Positions 15,999 through 25,049 of a DNA stretch of 33,630 nucleotides are shown one piece after another. Made by a program: the position numbers and the translations under genes. The stretch's first letter is position 1. Every line of letters starts with the position of its first letter. Origin of the DNA: UBA1181 sp045601045 (GTDB lineage Bacteria; Bacteroidota; Bacteroidia; Bacteroidales; Paludibacteraceae); the NCBI GenBank assembly GCA_045601045.1, contig JAZRZA010000078.1, positions 1-33,630 on the forward strand. The letters run 5' to 3'. The notes below the pieces were generated by a model that worked only from the letters and a program-made list of their open reading frames with translations, was not told where the DNA came from and ran no database searches.

Positions 15999-17131
15999 AA
16001 CATCTCCTTCGCCAAACCATTATTCGACAAATCACGCTTCAACAACTCGACCACGCCATCCTCTACCTTATATAACAAGTAATCACATCCCGAATCCGCC
16101 AAGATGGAGGAGATGTGCTCACGATCGGTGTCGGAAATAAAGACCTGCCCAAACCGGTCGTCCTTCAACAACTGAATGATTTGGCTCACGCGATGCGCGT
16201 CCAACTTATCGAAAATATCATCCAGCAGGAGGATCGGACGAACTCCGCCACACTCCTTTAAGAAGTTGAACTGAGCCAATTTCAGAGCGATCAGATAGGT
16301 TTTGTTTTGCCCTTGCGAGCCAATCTTCTTGATCGGATAACCATCCATCTCCATATCCAAATCATCCTTGTGGATGCCTTTGGTGGAGTAACCGATGACA
16401 AAGTCTCGATCTCGGGTCATTTTCAATTGCTCCTCGAAAGGGGTCGCATCCTGCAAATGCGAACGATAGGACAATCCTACCTGCTCCTTCCCGTTGGAGA
16501 CAATTCGATGGAATTCGGAGAAATGGGGCAAAAAGCGTTCGATAAACTCGCAGCGCTTCGCATAGATATAGGAGCCATATTCCACCATCTGCATCTCCAA
16601 AACATCCAAGAGCAAATCATCCCGCGTCTCCGCTTTGATCATCGCATTGCGTTGCGAGAGGGCGTTGTTGTAGGAGAGCAAACACGCAAGGTACTTTTTG
16701 TCGTACTGAGAGATGAAGCCATCCATGAATTTGCGGCGTTCCTCGCTACCCTCCTGGATCAAGGCCCCGTCCGCCGGGGAGATCAGCACCAAAGGAAGCA
16801 GTCCGATATGGTCGGAGAGTTTTTCATACTCCTTCTTGTCGCATTTGAAATGTTTCTTTTGGCGTCGTTTCAAACCACAATAGATCTCCACGCTGCGTTC
16901 GCCTCTGCTGTATGCGCCCTCCAACATCAGAAACTCCTCGTCGTGGGTGATGTTTTGGCTATCGATCGCGTTGGAATGGCTCTTGCAGAACGAAAGGTAA
17001 TAGACCGCATCCAGCAGATTGGTCTTGCCCATACCATTATTGCCCACAAAGCAATTGATCTTCGGAGAGAAGGTCAAATCCGCTTCACGGATGTTTTTAT
17101 AATTAAGTATGCGAAGACGATTCAGATACAT
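15995..17131 (-). CDS. recF: DNA replication/repair protein RecF
   Basis: 378 residues. SMC-like ATPase: Walker A G-N-N-G-M-G-K-T (about residue 30), signature S-Q-G-Q-N-K-T (about 277) and Walker B L-L-L-D-D-I-F-D-K-L-D (about 310). RecF acts with RecO/RecR to load RecA at gaps. First gene of a unit with DUF721 and perhaps the thioesterase. dnaA, dnaN and gyrB are not beside it. Confidence 0.97.
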   Translation of the reverse strand: MYLNRLRILNYKNIREADLTFSPKINCFVGNNGMGKTNLLDAVYYLSFCKSHSNAIDSQNITHDEEFLMLEGAYSRGERSVEIYCGLKRRQKKHFKCDKKEYEKLSDHIGLLPLVLISPADGALIQEGSEERRKFMDGFISQYDKKYLACLLSYNNALSQRNAMIKAETRDDLLLDVLEMQMVEYGSYIYAKRCEFIERFLPHFSEFHRIVSNGKEQVGLSYRSHLQDATPFEEQLKMTRDRDFVIGYSTKGIHKDDLDMEMDGYPIKKIGSQGQNKTYLIALKLAQFNFLKECGGVRPILLLDDIFDKLDAHRVSQIIQLLKDDRFGQVFISDTDREHISSILADSGCDYLLYKVEDGVVELLKRDLSNNGLAKEML

Positions 17132-17158
17132 AAAGGCCTATTCTACAAGTTCAGCAAG

Positions 17159-17197
17159 AAAAAAGCCGCAGGAAACCCTTCAAAGATCTCCTGCGGC
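17159..17197 (-). terminator. Terminator of the phoH-purC operon
   Basis: On the minus strand a 9-bp stem GCCGCAGGA/TCCTGCGGC (plus 17165-17173 and 17189-17197) is followed by six T. It starts 11 bases after the purC stop and separates it from recF. Confidence 0.88.
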
Positions 17198-17207
17198 GTT
17201 ATGGGGA

Positions 17208-18158
17208 TTATTTATTCAAATAAGCCAATACGTTTTTCTCGATACGAGCGTTCAAGGCAGACATATCGGTCTCCTTTTGGAACTTCTCGCCTACGATGTT
17301 CTCGTACAACTCGATGTAACGCTCAGAGATGGACTTAACGATCTCATCGGTCATCTCAGGGACTTGTTGTCCAGCCTTTCCTTGGAAACCATTGTCCATC
17401 AACCACTCACGAACGAACTCCTTAGAGAGTTGCTTTTGAGCCTCGCCCTTGTCGAAACGCTCTTGGTAACCCTCCGCATAGAAGTAACGGGAAGAGTCTG
17501 GCGTGTGGATCTCATCCATCAAGTAGATCTTGCCATCCGCCTTACCGAACTCATATTTGGTATCCACCAAGATCAAACCACGCTTAGCGGCGATCTCCGA
17601 ACCTCTTTGGAAGAGAGCCAATGTATATTTCTCCAACACAGCGTAATCCTCTGCGGAGATCAATCCTTGCTTCAAGATCTCCTCCTTGGAGATATCCTCA
17701 TCGTGCATACCGATCTCAGCCTTGGTGGTTGGAGTGATGATTGGGGTTGGGAACTTTTGGTTCTCCTTCATTCCCTCTGGAATCTTCACGCCGCAAATCT
17801 CGCGGACACCGCTCTTATATGCTCTCCATGCGCTACCGCAAAGGTAACCGCGCACGATCATCTCAACAGGGAATCCCTCGCAACGGATACCGACAGTCAC
17901 CATCGGATCTGGGGTAGCCAACTTCCAGTTAGGGCAGATATCCTTGGTGTCGTCCAAGAACTTAGCGGCGATTTGGTTCAACACTTGCCCCTTGAAAGGG
18001 ATACCCTTAGGAAGGATCACGTCGAACGCGGAGATTCTATCCGTAGCGACCATCACCAACTTATCGTCACCGACGCTATACACGTCTCTTACCTTACCAT
18101 TGTAAACAGACTTTTGTCCAGGGAAATTAAATCCCGTCTTAGTCAATGCGCTTTCCAT
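17208..18158 (-). CDS. purC: SAICAR synthetase PurC
   Basis: 316 residues, the longer form usual in Bacteroidetes. Signatures: Y-N-G-K-V-R-D-V-Y near residue 19, D-R-I-S-A-F-D about 40, and V-R-G-Y-L-C-G-S-A-W about 117, all in the phosphoribosylaminoimidazole-succinocarboxamide synthase family. It joins CAIR and aspartate in purine synthesis. Only 7 bases follow the phoH stop, so it is co-transcribed with phoH. Confidence 0.97.
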   Translation of the reverse strand: MESALTKTGFNFPGQKSVYNGKVRDVYSVGDDKLVMVATDRISAFDVILPKGIPFKGQVLNQIAAKFLDDTKDICPNWKLATPDPMVTVGIRCEGFPVEMIVRGYLCGSAWRAYKSGVREICGVKIPEGMKENQKFPTPIITPTTKAEIGMHDEDISKEEILKQGLISAEDYAVLEKYTLALFQRGSEIAAKRGLILVDTKYEFGKADGKIYLMDEIHTPDSSRYFYAEGYQERFDKGEAQKQLSKEFVREWLMDNGFQGKAGQQVPEMTDEIVKSISERYIELYENIVGEKFQKETDMSALNARIEKNVLAYLNK

Positions 18159-18165
18159 ATTGCTA

Positions 18166-19185
18166 TTATTTGTTTAAATTTTTATTTTCTGAATCCTGGG
18201 CCGCCTTCTCCTCGGCAGCTTTTTTCTCCTCCAACCATTTCTTCCGCTCCTCAGTCGCCTTGTCATAAGCCTCAACAATGCGTTGCACCAACTGGTGGCG
18301 GACAATATCCTTCACGTCGAACTGCACCTTCGCCACACCCTCCACATCTTTCAAGACGTGCAAAGCGTCGATCAAACCGGAACGTTGGTTCGGCGGCAAA
18401 TCGATCTGGGAGACGTCTCCCGTCACCACAATTTTACTATTCATACCCATACGGGTCAAGAGCATCTTGATCTGTTGGGTGGTGGTATTCTGCGCTTCAT
18501 CCAAAATGATGAAGGAGTCGCTCAAGGTACGACCGCGCATAAAGGCAAGCGGAGCGATTTGAATGGTTCCATTCTCCATGAACTCGCGGAGTTTAGTGCC
18601 TGGTACCATATCCTGCAAGGCATCGTAAAGCGGTTGCAAATAGGGATCGATCTTCTCCTTCATATCGCCAGGGAGGAAGCCCAACTTCTCTCCCGCCTCC
18701 ACCGCCGGACGGCTTAAGACAATTCTTCGCACCTCCTTATTTTTCAAGGCACGCACCGCAAGCGCGATGGCCGTATAGGTCTTACCCGAACCCGCAGGAC
18801 CCGTAGCGAAGAGCAAATCGTTCTTCTCGTAGGCGGCCACCAACTTCTTCTGATTGGGTGTTCTCGCCACGATGGGCTTACCGTTCACACCAAAGATAAT
18901 CAAGTTTTTGTCGGGCACATCCTGCTGCTTCGTCTTGCCGCTGATGAAATCGCAGACCACCTCTTCCGTCAACGAGTTGTAACGGGCGCAATGGCTCTCC
19001 ATTTGTTGAAAGATCTCCTCGAAACGGGCAATCTCCTCCTCGTCTCCCATGCATTTCACAGCATTTCCGCGCGCCACAATCTTCATCTTAGGAAGCAAAT
19101 TCCTAATCGCATGAATATTGCTGTTATTGGTACCGTAGAAGATTACGGGATCCGCATTTTCTATGAGAAATATCTTTTCAATCAT
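18166..19185 (-). CDS. phoH: PhoH-family ATPase
   Basis: 339 residues. An N-terminal KH-like segment is followed by Walker A G-P-A-G-S-G-K-T (about residue 134) and Walker B F-I-I-L-D-E-A-Q-N (about 225), the PhoH (YbeZ) pattern. The C-terminal 40 residues are a charged Lys/Glu tail. Family members are linked with RNA metabolism and ribosome maturation together with YbeY; the exact role is not settled. First gene of the phoH-purC unit with promoter TATCTTTG. Confidence 0.94.
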   Translation of the reverse strand: MIEKIFLIENADPVIFYGTNNSNIHAIRNLLPKMKIVARGNAVKCMGDEEEIARFEEIFQQMESHCARYNSLTEEVVCDFISGKTKQQDVPDKNLIIFGVNGKPIVARTPNQKKLVAAYEKNDLLFATGPAGSGKTYTAIALAVRALKNKEVRRIVLSRPAVEAGEKLGFLPGDMKEKIDPYLQPLYDALQDMVPGTKLREFMENGTIQIAPLAFMRGRTLSDSFIILDEAQNTTTQQIKMLLTRMGMNSKIVVTGDVSQIDLPPNQRSGLIDALHVLKDVEGVAKVQFDVKDIVRHQLVQRIVEAYDKATEERKKWLEEKKAAEEKAAQDSENKNLNK

Positions 19186-19211
19186 CTAATCAGCCTTTCG
19201 GTTTGAATGTG

Positions 19212-19219
19212 CAAAGATA
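19212..19219 (-). promoter_or_regulatory. -7 element of phoH-purC
   Basis: On the minus strand TATCTTTG matches TAnnTTTG, about 27 bases before the phoH ATG. The rest of 19220-19380 shows no gene. Confidence 0.6.
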
Positions 19220-19392
19220 ATAAAATTAAGAGTTAAGATTTATGAATTAAGATTTATTTAACGAAGGGGTCACCTCCTTTTATTTGAACCATTTACTTTC
19301 CTCTTTTTTTGCGTACATAGCATTCTCTTTACCAGCAGCGACCGATTTCATAAAAATTCTCCAGAAAAATTGTTTGCGTCATTTGTTTTTCA

Positions 19393-19400
19393 TAGTTTTG
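19393..19400 (+). promoter_or_regulatory. -7 element of the lipoprotein/DUF5723 operon
   Basis: TAGTTTTG matches TAnnTTTG, with a TTTG about 20 bases upstream that could be the -33 element. Transcription would start near 19407, before either candidate start codon. Confidence 0.6.
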
Positions 19401-19442
19401 AATATTGCGATTTATTAATACAATGTGAGCAACTATTCGCTT

Positions 19443-20183
19443 ATGAAAAACAAATTAAGTGCATTATTATTCCTGTCACTATCATTTTTCATACTCCACT
19501 CCTGTCAAGTGGAAGAGTATGATCTATCCAACCTCACCCATGACATCATGGTGACCGAGACAGCCGTAGACGCGCCTATCGGGAAAGTGAGCATCAATAT
19601 GGAGACTGTCTTTCTGCAAGAGCATGCGATTGGCGGCATCGTCACCCTCGACTCCACCTACAGCGTCGATAAATACAAAATCGGAGACACGATCCCCTTT
19701 CCGCTCATCGCCACAATGGTGAATATCTCCGCAGCCGACACCCTCTCCGGGCTAAACTTCAAAGATGTTTTCGGCAAATACACCTCAGCCATCGATTCCG
19801 TGGAAGAGGCCATTTTGAAATTCGACATAGTCAACCAGATCCCCATCAAGGCGGATTTGACCGTCTCTTTCCACAAGAGGGTTCATGATAAGGATTCGGG
19901 AAAATCTGTGATGCGGGAGATCACCGCCATGCGCAGAACAATCTCCGTAGAGCGATCCAAAACAGATCCTACGACACAGAAACTAGCCGCCGCCAACCAC
20001 ACCCAAACGGAGGTGGCACTCTCCGGCGCCGACTGCCTGGAGATGGGAGAGGTGACCGACATCGTCCTATCCTACCGTCTTCGGAGCGACACAGGAGATC
20101 AGTTCGTCATTGAGAAGAATTATTCGTTCGAAGTGGCCCTTAGCGCCTATTTGAAGGCGAAATTATATTTCGATTTAGATTAA
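19443..20183 (+). CDS. Hypothetical lipoprotein, partner of a DUF5723 protein
   Basis: 246 residues from the ATG at 19443; a GTG at 19425 is in frame but the ATG gives a cleaner signal. The signal MKNKLSALLF... ends in the lipobox L-H-S-C at Cys21. The mature part is mostly beta-like with acidic patches and no domain I recognise. Thirteen bases after its stop comes the DUF5723 outer-membrane protein, preceded by a strong ribosome site, so the two are one operon and probably act at the outer membrane together. Function unknown. Confidence 0.82.
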   Translation: MKNKLSALLFLSLSFFILHSCQVEEYDLSNLTHDIMVTETAVDAPIGKVSINMETVFLQEHAIGGIVTLDSTYSVDKYKIGDTIPFPLIATMVNISAADTLSGLNFKDVFGKYTSAIDSVEEAILKFDIVNQIPIKADLTVSFHKRVHDKDSGKSVMREITAMRRTISVERSKTDPTTQKLAAANHTQTEVALSGADCLEMGEVTDIVLSYRLRSDTGDQFVIEKNYSFEVALSAYLKAKLYFDLD

Positions 20184-20195
20184 GGAGGAGAGATC
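20184..20195 (+). promoter_or_regulatory. Unusually strong Shine-Dalgarno
   Basis: AGGAGGAGAG lies just after the lipoprotein stop and a few bases before the ATG at 20196. Most genes in this window, as usual in Bacteroidetes, lack a clear Shine-Dalgarno, so this one stands out. Confidence 0.6.
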
Positions 20196-21614
20196 ATGAA
20201 AATCAGACACATTCAACTCATCCTACTGGGATTGTGCAGCCTCATCTCCCCTACCCTGAGCCATGCGCAATTGAGCAACACGCTCTATTTCAGCAAACAT
20301 AACCCACGCCAGCACTGGGTAAACCCCGCCGCGCAACCGGAAGGGAAATTCCATGTGGGCGTGCCCGCCCTGTCCACCATCGGTGTCAAAGCGGGGAATA
20401 GCCGGTTCTCTTTCCAAGATCTCTTCCAAAACATTGAGCTGGATGGAGAGAAACGCACCGTATTCATTTTGGATAAAAACGCGCAGGGTGTCGAAGATTT
20501 TTACAAGAAAATAAAATACAAGGAACGAATCTTCGCCTCATACGACATCAGCCTACTCGACTTTGGCTTCCGATTGAAGCACAACGACTACATAACGGTC
20601 GGCGTCAACAACAGAATGGAGACGATGGCCATCATCCCGCACCAGTTTCCCGATTGGTTTTTGCATGGCATGGAGAACCACGAAGAGTACAACTTCCGGT
20701 TGAACAAACTCTCCGCCAGCGTCCTCATCTTCACGGAGGTGGCCACGGGATACTCACGCGTATTCAACGAAGACTGGACACTCGGCGCTAAGGTGAAATT
20801 CCTTTTAGGGCACGGCAATATACATACCGATTTCTTTAACGCCGAGATGACCGGAAGCGAGAAAGAATGGGCCATTAAGGGAGATGCGGCCATTAGGGGT
20901 GCGCTTCCTGGCCTACAGATCATCACCGACGAAAACGGGAAGATAAAGGAGGTGGCCTTCGACGGGGGGCAATCCGTCTCCAGTTACACCAGGCCCAAGG
21001 GATTCGGCGCGGCGTTGGACTTAGGCGTGACCTACCAACTACTGCCGCAACTCCAGCTATCGGCCACTCTGCTCGACCTCGGCATCATCCGTTGGGGAAA
21101 GGATCTCGTATCCTTGGAGAAAAGCAGCAGCTTTATCTACAAAGGAGTCGAATACGATATCAACAACGATACCATCGACTATTATGGGGAGTATAAAAAT
21201 CAAATTGACAATTTCTACACAGTCAACGAATCGCCCCACAATTACAGCACATCCATCTGCGCCAAGATCCTGATTGGAGGCGAATACTCCTTCTGGGAGG
21301 ATCGGATTGGCGTGGGCATCCTTTCTAAAACAAGTTTCTACCATCGTACCGCATGGGAGGAGTTGGTGGTCTCCGCCAATTTCAGACCGAATCGTTGGAT
21401 AGGGGCCTCATTGGCTTACAACTTGTTCGATGGACAATGGAGCAACCTCAGCGCCGGATTAAATCTCAATTTAGGCCCTGTCAACCTCAACATGGCGGTT
21501 GACAACATTCCATTCAAATATGGAAAGACCAACGGCGTCCTCCATCCGACCGACAAACGTTCGGTGGGCGCAATGATTGGATTGGCGGTCGTTTGCGGAT
21601 ACAAAGAGAGATAG
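20196..21614 (+). CDS. DUF5723-family outer-membrane beta-barrel protein
   Basis: 472 residues. Signal peptide 1-24 ends S-H-A-Q. The mature protein begins with the N-T-L-Y-F...N-P-A pattern typical of OmpP1/FadL-like and DUF5723 barrels, then alternates short beta strands throughout, including L-D-L-G-V-T-Y-Q-L and L-A-Y-N-L-F-D-G-Q-W near the C-terminus. Length and pattern agree with the DUF5723 family; no function is known to me. Second gene of the unit with the lipoprotein at 19443. Confidence 0.85.
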   Translation: MKIRHIQLILLGLCSLISPTLSHAQLSNTLYFSKHNPRQHWVNPAAQPEGKFHVGVPALSTIGVKAGNSRFSFQDLFQNIELDGEKRTVFILDKNAQGVEDFYKKIKYKERIFASYDISLLDFGFRLKHNDYITVGVNNRMETMAIIPHQFPDWFLHGMENHEEYNFRLNKLSASVLIFTEVATGYSRVFNEDWTLGAKVKFLLGHGNIHTDFFNAEMTGSEKEWAIKGDAAIRGALPGLQIITDENGKIKEVAFDGGQSVSSYTRPKGFGAALDLGVTYQLLPQLQLSATLLDLGIIRWGKDLVSLEKSSSFIYKGVEYDINNDTIDYYGEYKNQIDNFYTVNESPHNYSTSICAKILIGGEYSFWEDRIGVGILSKTSFYHRTAWEELVVSANFRPNRWIGASLAYNLFDGQWSNLSAGLNLNLGPVNLNMAVDNIPFKYGKTNGVLHPTDKRSVGAMIGLAVVCGYKER

Positions 21615-21702
21615 CGATGGTTAGATCTTTTCACAGTTTTATTTTATCCAAATAAGGAATAAAATCGTTAAATTCGCGGTCAAATTCGAAAATTGATTAG
21701 TC

Positions 21703-23073
21703 ATGGCACAAAAACCATCCATACCTAAGGGTACAAGAGACTTCGCACCAATCGAGATGGCGCGTCGCAACTATATTTTCAACACGATCAAAGAGGTTTT
21801 CCGCCTCTACGGATTCCAACAAATCGAAACGCCCGCCATGGAGAACCTCTCCACTTTGATGGGTAAGTACGGTGATGAGGGCGACAAATTGCTCTTCAAG
21901 GTGCTCAACTCCGGCGATTTCCTTTCAGATGTGGAGCAAGCCGAATTGGAGAGCCGCAACTCAGTGAAATTGATCAAGAAGATCTCAGAAAAGGGTTTGC
22001 GTTACGATTTGACGGTACCGTTCGCTCGATTCGTAGTAATGAACCGAGACAAACTCAGTTTCCCGTTCAAGCGCTACCAGATCCAACCAGTTTGGCGTGC
22101 CGACAAGCCTCAAAAGGGACGTTACCGTGAGTTCTACCAGTGCGACGTGGATGTCGTAGGTAGCGACTCCTTGATGAACGAGGTGGAGTTGATGCAAATC
22201 GTCGATGAGGTGTACCGTCGTCTCAAAGTGAACGTATGCATCAAGATCAACAACCGCAAGATTTTGACCGGTATCGCGGAGGTAATCGGGCAAGCGGATA
22301 AGATCGTGGACATCACGGTGGCCATCGACAAGTTGGACAAAATCGGTTTGGAGAATGTCAACGCCGAGTTGGCTTCGAAGGGAATTCCTGCGGAGTCTAT
22401 CGAGAAGCTGCAACCGATCATCCTTTTGCAAGGCAGCAACGAAGAGAAACTGCAAACCATCCGTGAGGTGCTCGCCACTTCCGAGATCGGTTTGAAGGGT
22501 GTGGAAGAGGTTGCCACGATATTGGAACACGTTCGCCTCTTGGGCGTTCAAACAGAGGTGGAGTTGGATCTGACTCTTGCCAGAGGCTTGAACTACTACA
22601 CCGGCGCCATCTTCGAGGTGAAGGCGAAGGATGTGCAGATAGGCAGCATCACTGGCGGTGGACGTTACGACAACCTAACAGGCGTATTCGGCATGGATGG
22701 TGTATCGGGTGTCGGAATCTCGTTCGGTGCGGACCGTATCTACGATGTATTGAACCAATTGGATCTCTACCCTGCCGAGATGTTGCAATCCACCAAGTTG
22801 ATCTTCGTGACCTTCGGTAACGAGGAGTTGAAATACGCGATGCAATGTTTGAAGAGCGTCCGCGCGGCAGGTATCGCCGCGGAGGTCTTCCCTGAACCTG
22901 CCAAGATGAAGAAGCAGATGGGTTACGCAGACAGCAAGGGCATCCCTTACGTGGCAATCATCGGCGACACCGAGATGAAGGAGCAAAAGATCATGCTCAA
23001 GAACATGGCCTCCGGCGAACAGAACCTTGTCAGCGTGGAGGAGGCCATCCAAATGTTGGGCGGCGGGAAGTAA
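21703..23073 (+). CDS. hisS: Histidine-tRNA ligase HisS
   Basis: 456 residues. Class II synthetase: N-terminal P-K-G-T-R-D-F, motif 2 Q-P-V-W-R-A-D-K-P-Q-K-G-R-Y-R-E-F (about residue 128), G-L-N-Y-Y-T-G (about 292), motif 3 G-G-G-R-Y-D-N-L, and a C-terminal anticodon-binding domain. A TAAATTCG about 30 bases upstream is one mismatch from the -7 consensus. A strong inverted repeat follows the stop. Codon use suggests high expression. Confidence 0.97.
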   Translation: MAQKPSIPKGTRDFAPIEMARRNYIFNTIKEVFRLYGFQQIETPAMENLSTLMGKYGDEGDKLLFKVLNSGDFLSDVEQAELESRNSVKLIKKISEKGLRYDLTVPFARFVVMNRDKLSFPFKRYQIQPVWRADKPQKGRYREFYQCDVDVVGSDSLMNEVELMQIVDEVYRRLKVNVCIKINNRKILTGIAEVIGQADKIVDITVAIDKLDKIGLENVNAELASKGIPAESIEKLQPIILLQGSNEEKLQTIREVLATSEIGLKGVEEVATILEHVRLLGVQTEVELDLTLARGLNYYTGAIFEVKAKDVQIGSITGGGRYDNLTGVFGMDGVSGVGISFGADRIYDVLNQLDLYPAEMLQSTKLIFVTFGNEELKYAMQCLKSVRAAGIAAEVFPEPAKMKKQMGYADSKGIPYVAIIGDTEMKEQKIMLKNMASGEQNLVSVEEAIQMLGGGK

Positions 23074-23099
23074 GCCAAGTTTCCCAACCAGATAACTAC

Positions 23100-23135
23100 T
23101 GCGTGTGTGTACCCCGGAAGGAGTCCACACACGCA
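23100..23135 (+). terminator. Hairpin after hisS (terminator or attenuator)
   Basis: A perfect 10-bp stem TGCGTGTGTG/CACACACGCA with a 16-base loop, followed by ATCATTTTA. The T-run is poor, so termination may be partial and allow read-through into the transporter gene at 23167. Confidence 0.6.
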
Positions 23136-23166
23136 ATCATTTTATACGAATTCTTTTTAAACGGCC

Positions 23167-24099
23167 ATGCGCAAATTTCTCAAGACATACGCGTTATTCA
23201 TATCGATGTCCATCGGCATCCTCGTTTCGTTGATCTCCTTTACCGCTGAGATTCCTAATCCATTGAGCCCCATCACATTCATCACAAAGTATATGCTCTT
23301 CGCTATGCTGTTGATCGTTTACTGCAAGGTGGACTGGAAGAAATTCCGTTGGAAACGTTGGCACATCAACCTGTTGCTGATTCAATTCCTTGGGTGCATG
23401 GCCTTTTATCTGTTGGCTTTCAAATTCAACGAACGTGTCGCAGAGGCAGGTATGCTCTGTCTTTTAACGCCAACCGCCACTTCCGCACCCGTCATCACCG
23501 GGTTGTTAGGCGGTAGCGTGATGGGACTCATCACCTACAGCATCTCCAGCAACTTGCTGGTGGCATTCTTTGCCCCACTCTACTTCACACTGATCGGTGC
23601 GCACGGTGCCGGTGCGGAAAACCTGACCTTCTGCGAGGCCTTCCTCACCATTCTATCCAAGGCCTTCCCTCTTATTTTCGGGCCATTCATCGTGGCAATG
23701 ATTTTGAAAAGATTCGTTCGCCCAGTCTATGACTTCTTCAGAGAAAAGCAAGGTATCTCCTTTTGGTTATGGACGCTTGCCTTGGTGCTTTTGATGGCTA
23801 AGACCACCACCGATTTGCTACAAATGGATGCATCGGAGCTTCCTGCGGCTTTCAGCATGGCGTTGGTGTCGCTCATCACCTGCCTTTACCAATTCATCGC
23901 AGGAAGAAGATTCGGTCGCAGCTACCACAACCGGGTGGCCAGCGGACAAGCCTATGGCCAAAAGAACACCATCCTCGCCATATGGATGGCGCAAACCTTC
24001 TTCACCCCTATCGTGGCCATTGCACCCGCCACCTACGTGCTTTGGCAGAACCTGGTAAATTCTTGGCAGTTAAGCAGACATAGGAGATTAATAAAATAG
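23167..24099 (+). CDS. BASS-like (bile acid:sodium symporter-type) transporter
   Basis: 310 residues, about 8-9 membrane segments. Residues 95-130 carry L-C-L-L-T-P-T-A-T-S-A-P-V-I-T-G-L-L-G-G, the kind of helix-break region seen in BASS-type permeases, and a later P-x-x-A-P-A-T-Y segment. I take it as a Na+-dependent organic-anion transporter of unknown substrate; an auxin-efflux-like member of the same superfamily is the alternative. It is convergent with the thioredoxin gene, with only 4 bases between. Confidence 0.72.
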   Translation: MRKFLKTYALFISMSIGILVSLISFTAEIPNPLSPITFITKYMLFAMLLIVYCKVDWKKFRWKRWHINLLLIQFLGCMAFYLLAFKFNERVAEAGMLCLLTPTATSAPVITGLLGGSVMGLITYSISSNLLVAFFAPLYFTLIGAHGAGAENLTFCEAFLTILSKAFPLIFGPFIVAMILKRFVRPVYDFFREKQGISFWLWTLALVLLMAKTTTDLLQMDASELPAAFSMALVSLITCLYQFIAGRRFGRSYHNRVASGQAYGQKNTILAIWMAQTFFTPIVAIAPATYVLWQNLVNSWQLSRHRRLIK

Positions 24100-24103
24100 C
24101 GGT

Positions 24104-24400
24104 CTACAGCTGGGTTTTGACGACCGATAGCAGGTCGGGCAAGGCGACGACTCCGCTCTGTCTCCACTTCAAATCCCCTTTGCGGAAAAGAAGGAGGGTT
24201 GGCACCGATTGTACGCGATAGGCATTGGCCGTATCGAAATTCTTATCGATATCCACCTTGACGATGCGGATTTGGGCACCCAACTGTTCTTTCAACTGAA
24301 CCAAGATGGGAGACATCACCTTACAGGGTTGACACCAAGTGGCGAAGAAATCTACTAATACAAGTTCTTCCTTCTCGACAATCTCTTTGAATGTTTCCAT
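24104..24400 (-). CDS. Thioredoxin with WCQPC active site
   Basis: 98 residues, a single thioredoxin domain. The active site reads W-C-Q-P-C-K (about residues 22-27) instead of the usual W-C-G-P-C. V-P-T is present at about residue 67 (cis-proline). There is no signal peptide, so it is cytoplasmic. It acts as a thiol-disulfide reductant; the Gln in place of Gly may shift its redox behaviour. The -7 element TATTTTTG lies close upstream. Convergent with the BASS-like gene. Confidence 0.93.
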   Translation of the reverse strand: METFKEIVEKEELVLVDFFATWCQPCKVMSPILVQLKEQLGAQIRIVKVDIDKNFDTANAYRVQSVPTLLLFRKGDLKWRQSGVVALPDLLSVVKTQL

Positions 24401-24416
24401 ATCGTTCTTTTTTGGG

Positions 24417-24424
24417 CAAAAATA
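24417..24424 (-). promoter_or_regulatory. -7 element of the thioredoxin gene
   Basis: On the minus strand TATTTTTG matches TAnnTTTG, 17 bases before the ATG. Confidence 0.55.
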
Positions 24425-24521
24425 ACCAATTGTTGGATGATAGAAGCCCCCTGTCCATCAATAACTATATGGACCATACCGTTGGTGATGAATGGCATAG
24501 CGAGGCAACCCGGTGACATAA

Positions 24522-24977
24522 TCAATCCCGAAAAACAAACCGTTCGTCGTATTCGATATTGTACAATTTCAAGAACTCAATGTATTCCTCTTGGAATGAG
24601 CGCTTTTTATGATGTTCACGTTGGTTTTTGATGTATGCCAATGTTTTGTCGACCACCGATTGACTCACGGAGTACGCCGCGTAACCTCCTTGCCACGCAA
24701 ATGTCGCATAGTGAGGTGAAAGTGTTTTAATCCAGCGACTGCTTTTACGTTTCATCTCCTCGACGAGATGTGAGATTGTCTCTTCTCGTGACAATAGCAG
24801 CAATGCGTGAATGTGATTCTCTACACCACCCACACGGATTGATTGACATCCCGTCTCGTTTACCAATTGTCCGATGTAGGCATGAATATGTTCTAGGTCT
24901 TCGCCTTTAATGCGCACGCTTGTTGTCTTGACGTGGAAGATAACGTGCAGGTAAATTTTACATAATGATTGTGACAT
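24522..24977 (-). CDS. IS200-like Y1 (REP-associated) tyrosine transposase
   Basis: 151 residues. HUH motif N-H-I-H-A (His55 and His57) and the likely catalytic Tyr115 in A-Y-I-K-N-Q, then the H-H-K-K-R-S-F-Q-E-E-Y signature of Bacteroidetes IS200/RAYT proteins. Y1 enzymes nick and join single-stranded DNA at hairpins. The gene ends intact and no TnpB follows. Its start codon is 7 bases from a REP-like hairpin (24985-25005) and hundreds of bases of related hairpins follow, so I favour a REP-associated transposase over a plain IS200. If the promoter is upstream, the mRNA leader carries this hairpin. Confidence 0.87.
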   Translation of the reverse strand: MSQSLCKIYLHVIFHVKTTSVRIKGEDLEHIHAYIGQLVNETGCQSIRVGGVENHIHALLLLSREETISHLVEEMKRKSSRWIKTLSPHYATFAWQGGYAAYSVSQSVVDKTLAYIKNQREHHKKRSFQEEYIEFLKLYNIEYDERFVFRD

Positions 24978-25049
24978 TGTATAATGCTTTTGCCCTTTCA
25001 GGGCGGTAATTGATTTGTTTGTTATTTTTAAACCACGGCGACGTTGGGG

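Noticed and set aside
16307..17338. Long plus-strand open frame opposite recF
   Set aside because: Shadow of recF, which has complete ATPase motifs on the other strand.
24522..24977. Complete IS200/IS605 element with tnpB
   Set aside because: No tnpB-like gene lies on either side; only the Y1 protein and REP repeats are present.
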